Shown here piece by piece: positions 5,769 to 6,894 of a stretch of DNA of 6,894 bases. The position numbers and the translations under genes are program-made. Position 1 is the first letter of the stretch. Every line of letters starts with the position of its first letter. The stretch comes from Candidatus Poribacteria bacterium (lineage in GTDB: Bacteria > Poribacteria > WGA-4E > WGA-3G), in assembly GCA_009842375.1 (NCBI GenBank), contig VYFM01000134.1:1-6894 (forward strand), read 5' to 3'. The notes beneath the pieces were generated by a model. That model was given only the letters and a program-made list of their open reading frames with translations. It was not told where the DNA came from and did no database searches.

Positions 5769-5850
5769 AAAGGTGTTTAAAACAGAACTCACGGTAAAAA
5801 ACGAGTTTACCGTGAGCCCAAGCACCTTTGATTTCTCGTAAAAATCAAAG
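5769..5850 (+). promoter_or_regulatory. Structured leader with alternative hairpins before the HTH gene
   Basis: Three stems are visible. Stem 1 pairs AAAGGTGTTT (5769-5778) with AAGCACCTTT (5820-5829), with one G-U pair. Stem 2, inside it, is a perfect 11-bp hairpin, CTCACGGTAAA (5788-5798) with TTTACCGTGAG (5806-5816). Stem 3 pairs CTTTGATTT (5826-5834) with AAATCAAAG (5842-5850). Stems 1 and 3 share 5826-5829, so they exclude each other. CCTTT at 5825-5829 is also complementary to AAAGG in the ribosome binding site at 5851-5855. This is the layout expected of a translational switch, though no known riboswitch class is recognised. A DNA operator is an alternative reading of stem 2. Confidence 0.5.
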
Positions 5851-5863
5851 AAAGGAAAATTTT

Positions 5864-6043
5864 ATGTTATCTGAACAACAGATTCCGATGTTTCAGGAAT
5901 CAGTTCCGGACACAGAAGGTAAGACGCATCCAATTCCATTTGGATACGATTCTATGTTGATGGAACTTCAAAACCGCAGCATGAAAGCTGCAGATGCGAT
6001 GATGGTGATACTCACTACGGCTAAAGCCGTGTGCTTCTTTTAG
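5864..6043 (+). pseudogene. Winged-helix regulator, 5' half interrupted by IS remnant
   Basis: ATG at 5864 has AAGGA (5852-5856) 7 nt upstream; the longer frame from TTG 5828 would begin inside a stem and is less likely. The native part is about 47 residues, starting MLSEQQIPMFQESVPDTEGK and ending RSMKAADAMMVIL, which reads like helix 1 of a small winged-helix domain (Rrf2/MarR-like). After about residue 48 the frame enters the right-end hairpin of the IS200/IS605 remnant and adds TTAKAVCFF before stopping. The matching helices 2 and 3 lie at 6447-6713 on the same strand. Together they look like one ~135-residue transcription regulator split by insertion. The upstream leader and downstream terminator presumably belonged to the intact gene. 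Confidence 0.6.
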
Positions 6044-6128
6044 CACATCAGCCCTCCTATGTGATTCCTGATTCCGTCTCTCGTGCCACAGAATGTGGTC
6101 TTAGTTGGACTCCACAGGCGTAACTTTC
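6006..6128 (-). ncRNA. Omega-RNA-like right-end tail of remnant 2
   Basis: It contains the 63-bp segment shared with remnant 1, then small hairpins GTGC/GCAC (6031-6046) and CACAT/ATGTG (6044-6063), which overlap, and the terminal ACGGC-TAAA-GCCGT hairpin. A guide starting near 6005 on the minus strand would be antisense to the interrupted HTH gene. Expression is unknown, but a minus-strand promoter lies upstream at 6320-6349. Confidence 0.35.
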
Positions 6129-6268
6129 CGTCTATCCCACGGTAGTTGATTAGTGAATGTAGCAGGGATGTAGAGGTTATCTACAAAATTAGGTGTTCTG
6201 CTATATTCTAATGTTTTGAGTGATTTCGCACCAGCATCACACAACTTATCACGGTTGAGGGACAGGAC
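6006..6268 (-). pseudogene. TnpB C-terminal fragment (remnant 2), stop-interrupted
   Basis: One minus-strand frame reads LSLNRDKLCDAGAKSLKTLE, then PWDRRKVTPVESN, TAA at 6103-6101, then DHILWHERRNQES and KEAHGFSRSEYHH into the right end. The first part loosely fits the DRDxNAAxN region at the RuvC end of TnpB, with the leading Asp replaced by Asn. The last part is a typical TnpB tail. A TGA closes the frame just upstream and no start is present. The TAA falls where remnant 1 encodes Lys-Ser, so the stop is a local mutation. Confidence 0.6.
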
Positions 6269-6314
6269 TCAATACGAGTTTGCATTGAGGTGATAACCCT
6301 GTCCTAAGATGCTG
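6232..6314. repeat. Cluster of four crossed inverted repeats inside remnant 2
   Basis: Four perfect complementary pairs are packed into 83 bp: CAGCATC 6232-6238 with GATGCTG 6308-6314; TTATCAC 6246-6252 with GTGATAA 6290-6296; GGACAGG 6260-6266 with CCTGTCC 6298-6304; CTCAAT 6268-6273 with ATTGAG 6284-6289. The second and third pairs cross, so the RNA must form a pseudoknot or switch between folds. Confidence 0.6.
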
Positions 6315-6319
6315 TATAT

Positions 6320-6349
6320 ACTATATCACAAAATATCCCTAATTGTCAA
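6320..6349 (-). promoter_or_regulatory. Minus-strand promoter at the left end of remnant 2
   Basis: TTGACA (6349-6344) and TATAGT (6325-6320) on the minus strand are 18 bp apart. This is a near-consensus promoter in the right place to transcribe the lost transposon genes and now the TnpB/omega-RNA-like remnant. Confidence 0.6.
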
Positions 6350-6446
6350 GGTTTTTTGACCCAAGCATAAATGCTTGGGATTGCCAGTTAATTCCCTTCA
6401 TCGCCGTTAATTATACTGCAATTGGAAGTCAAGTCAATCAAAATAT

Positions 6447-6713
6447 TTGTCTATCAAGAATCTTTCAGAGATGATGGGCATTTCATTTAGTTATGTATCC
6501 AAAATTGTGAAGCGTATTTCTCGGTTTTTGAAGAAGGTGAAGTCTAATCGGAAGGGGACGATATTCAATGTGATTCATTACGATTTCACCGAGGCTTTAA
6601 CTGAGGAAGAGAAAAAAGAGTTTGATCGGACGTTTGCTGTGCCGTATGGGTTGGGCAGTCCGATTGAAGCCATGTTCAGAGGTAAAAGTAATTTAGACTT
6701 AAGAAATGTATGA
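6447..6713 (+). pseudogene. Winged-helix regulator, 3' half after IS remnant
   Basis: The frame is open from 6411 but has no ATG; TTG at 6447 is only a formal start with no ribosome binding site at proper distance. SIKNLSEMMGISFSYVSKIV (2-21) is a clear helix 2-turn-helix 3 like those of Rrf2/MarR-type regulators, followed by a basic helix (KRISRFLKKVKSNRK) and a beta-wing-like GTIFNVIHYDF. The acidic helix LTEEEKKEFDRTF comes next and the protein ends at 88 residues. Helix 1 of the fold is missing here but present in the gene piece ending near 6006, so the two are best read as one gene cut by the IS200/IS605 remnant. A stand-alone short regulator is less likely. Confidence 0.6.
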
Positions 6714-6720
6714 AAATCGA

Positions 6721-6756
6721 ATGGATTGGTTAGTTAAACATTACCTATCCATTTTT
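6721..6756 (+). terminator. Intrinsic terminator of the HTH gene
   Basis: ATGGATTGGT (6721-6730) pairs with ACCTATCCAT (6743-6752) apart from one T-T mismatch, and TTTTT follows. It begins 8 bp after the stop codon at 6713, as expected for the end of the original regulator gene. Confidence 0.65.
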
Positions 6757-6838
6757 GGCAGAATCATATTGCTGACTTCACATTTTTGGCGTATGAGTTG
6801 TGCGGGAGATGCTGATTCGGAGTCTAATTACATTTTTA

Positions 6839-6894
6839 TTGCACATATATTGTATGTTTGCTACAATATATGTTGACGTTAGCAATTCACGGAG
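6839..6894 (+). promoter_or_regulatory. Promoter with embedded palindrome for a gene beyond the right edge
   Basis: TTGCAC (6839-6844) and TACAAT (6862-6867) are 17 bp apart. ACATATATTGTA (6843-6854) and TACAATATATGT (6862-6873) form a perfect 12-bp-arm palindrome covering spacer and -10, an ideal repressor site. A second overlapping inverted pair is TTGCTA (6858-6863) with TAGCAA (6880-6885). The window ends at GGAG (6891-6894), probably a ribosome binding site. The rest of 6757-6838 shows no gene; it holds only a repeated CATTTTTGGC (6750-6759 and 6781-6790, first copy overlapping the terminator). Confidence 0.5.

Larger units (their letters stand above)
6006..6385 (-). mobile_element. Decayed IS200/IS605-type (TnpB) element, remnant 2
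   Basis: On the minus strand the left-end hairpin is CCCAAGCA/TGCTTGGG around a TAAA loop (6360-6379) and the right-end hairpin is ACGGC/GCCGT around TAAA (6017-6030). These are the same loop and layout as in remnant 1. Between them are an outward-reading promoter, a stop-interrupted TnpB C-terminus and the conserved 63-bp tail (6066-6128 against 1111-1173). The right end lies within codons of the HTH gene, which resumes after about 6440. The outer limit on the left-end side is uncertain between 6380 and 6440. No tnpA or TnpB catalytic core is present, so it cannot move on its own. Confidence 0.65.

Noticed and set aside
5828..5863. Extended TTG start for the 5' half of the HTH gene
   Set aside because: It lies within leader stem 3 and has no Shine-Dalgarno, while ATG at 5864 has AAGGA at 7 nt.

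Overview
The window looks like a bacterial contig, most probably from Candidatus Poribacteria or a related lineage. The pointers are two neighbouring genes with dockerin repeats of the DVNGDGxxNILDLVRVAxxFG type, a cytochrome/copper-monooxygenase fusion, and IS200/IS605-type (TnpB) remnants. This assignment rests on recognised sequence style, not on a marker gene. There are no rRNA or tRNA genes and no CRISPR array.

Left part (1-1010, minus strand): a partition operon. A small Walker-type ParA ATPase is followed after one base by a ribbon-helix-helix protein that runs off the left edge. Upstream of parA is a TATAAT box, a 10-bp-arm palindrome in the -35 region, and an unbroken array of eleven 8-bp units, which is a likely centromere/operator for the ribbon-helix-helix protein. 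This suggests a plasmid or an integrated plasmid-like segment.

1041-1311 (minus): a decayed IS200/IS605-type element keeping both TAAA-loop hairpins, the TnpB C-terminus and an omega-RNA-like tail. A second decayed copy lies at 6006-6385. A degenerate direct repeat of promoter sequence flanks the first copy.

Middle part (1328-5625, plus): three closely spaced genes ending in a strong terminator. They encode a family 3 solute-binding lipoprotein; a secreted fusion of dockerin, a c-type heme motif and a PHM-like copper monooxygenase; and a secreted protein with an N-terminal beta-rich domain, a cohesin-like domain and a C-terminal dockerin. The last two could physically dock, giving an extracellular oxidative enzyme held on a scaffold.

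Right part (5700-6894): a winged-helix regulator gene with an elaborate structured leader and its own terminator. The second IS200/IS605 remnant splits it between helix 1 and helix 2 of the HTH. The window ends in a promoter with a 12-bp-arm palindrome between its -35 and -10, reaching a GGAG that probably serves a gene beyond the edge.
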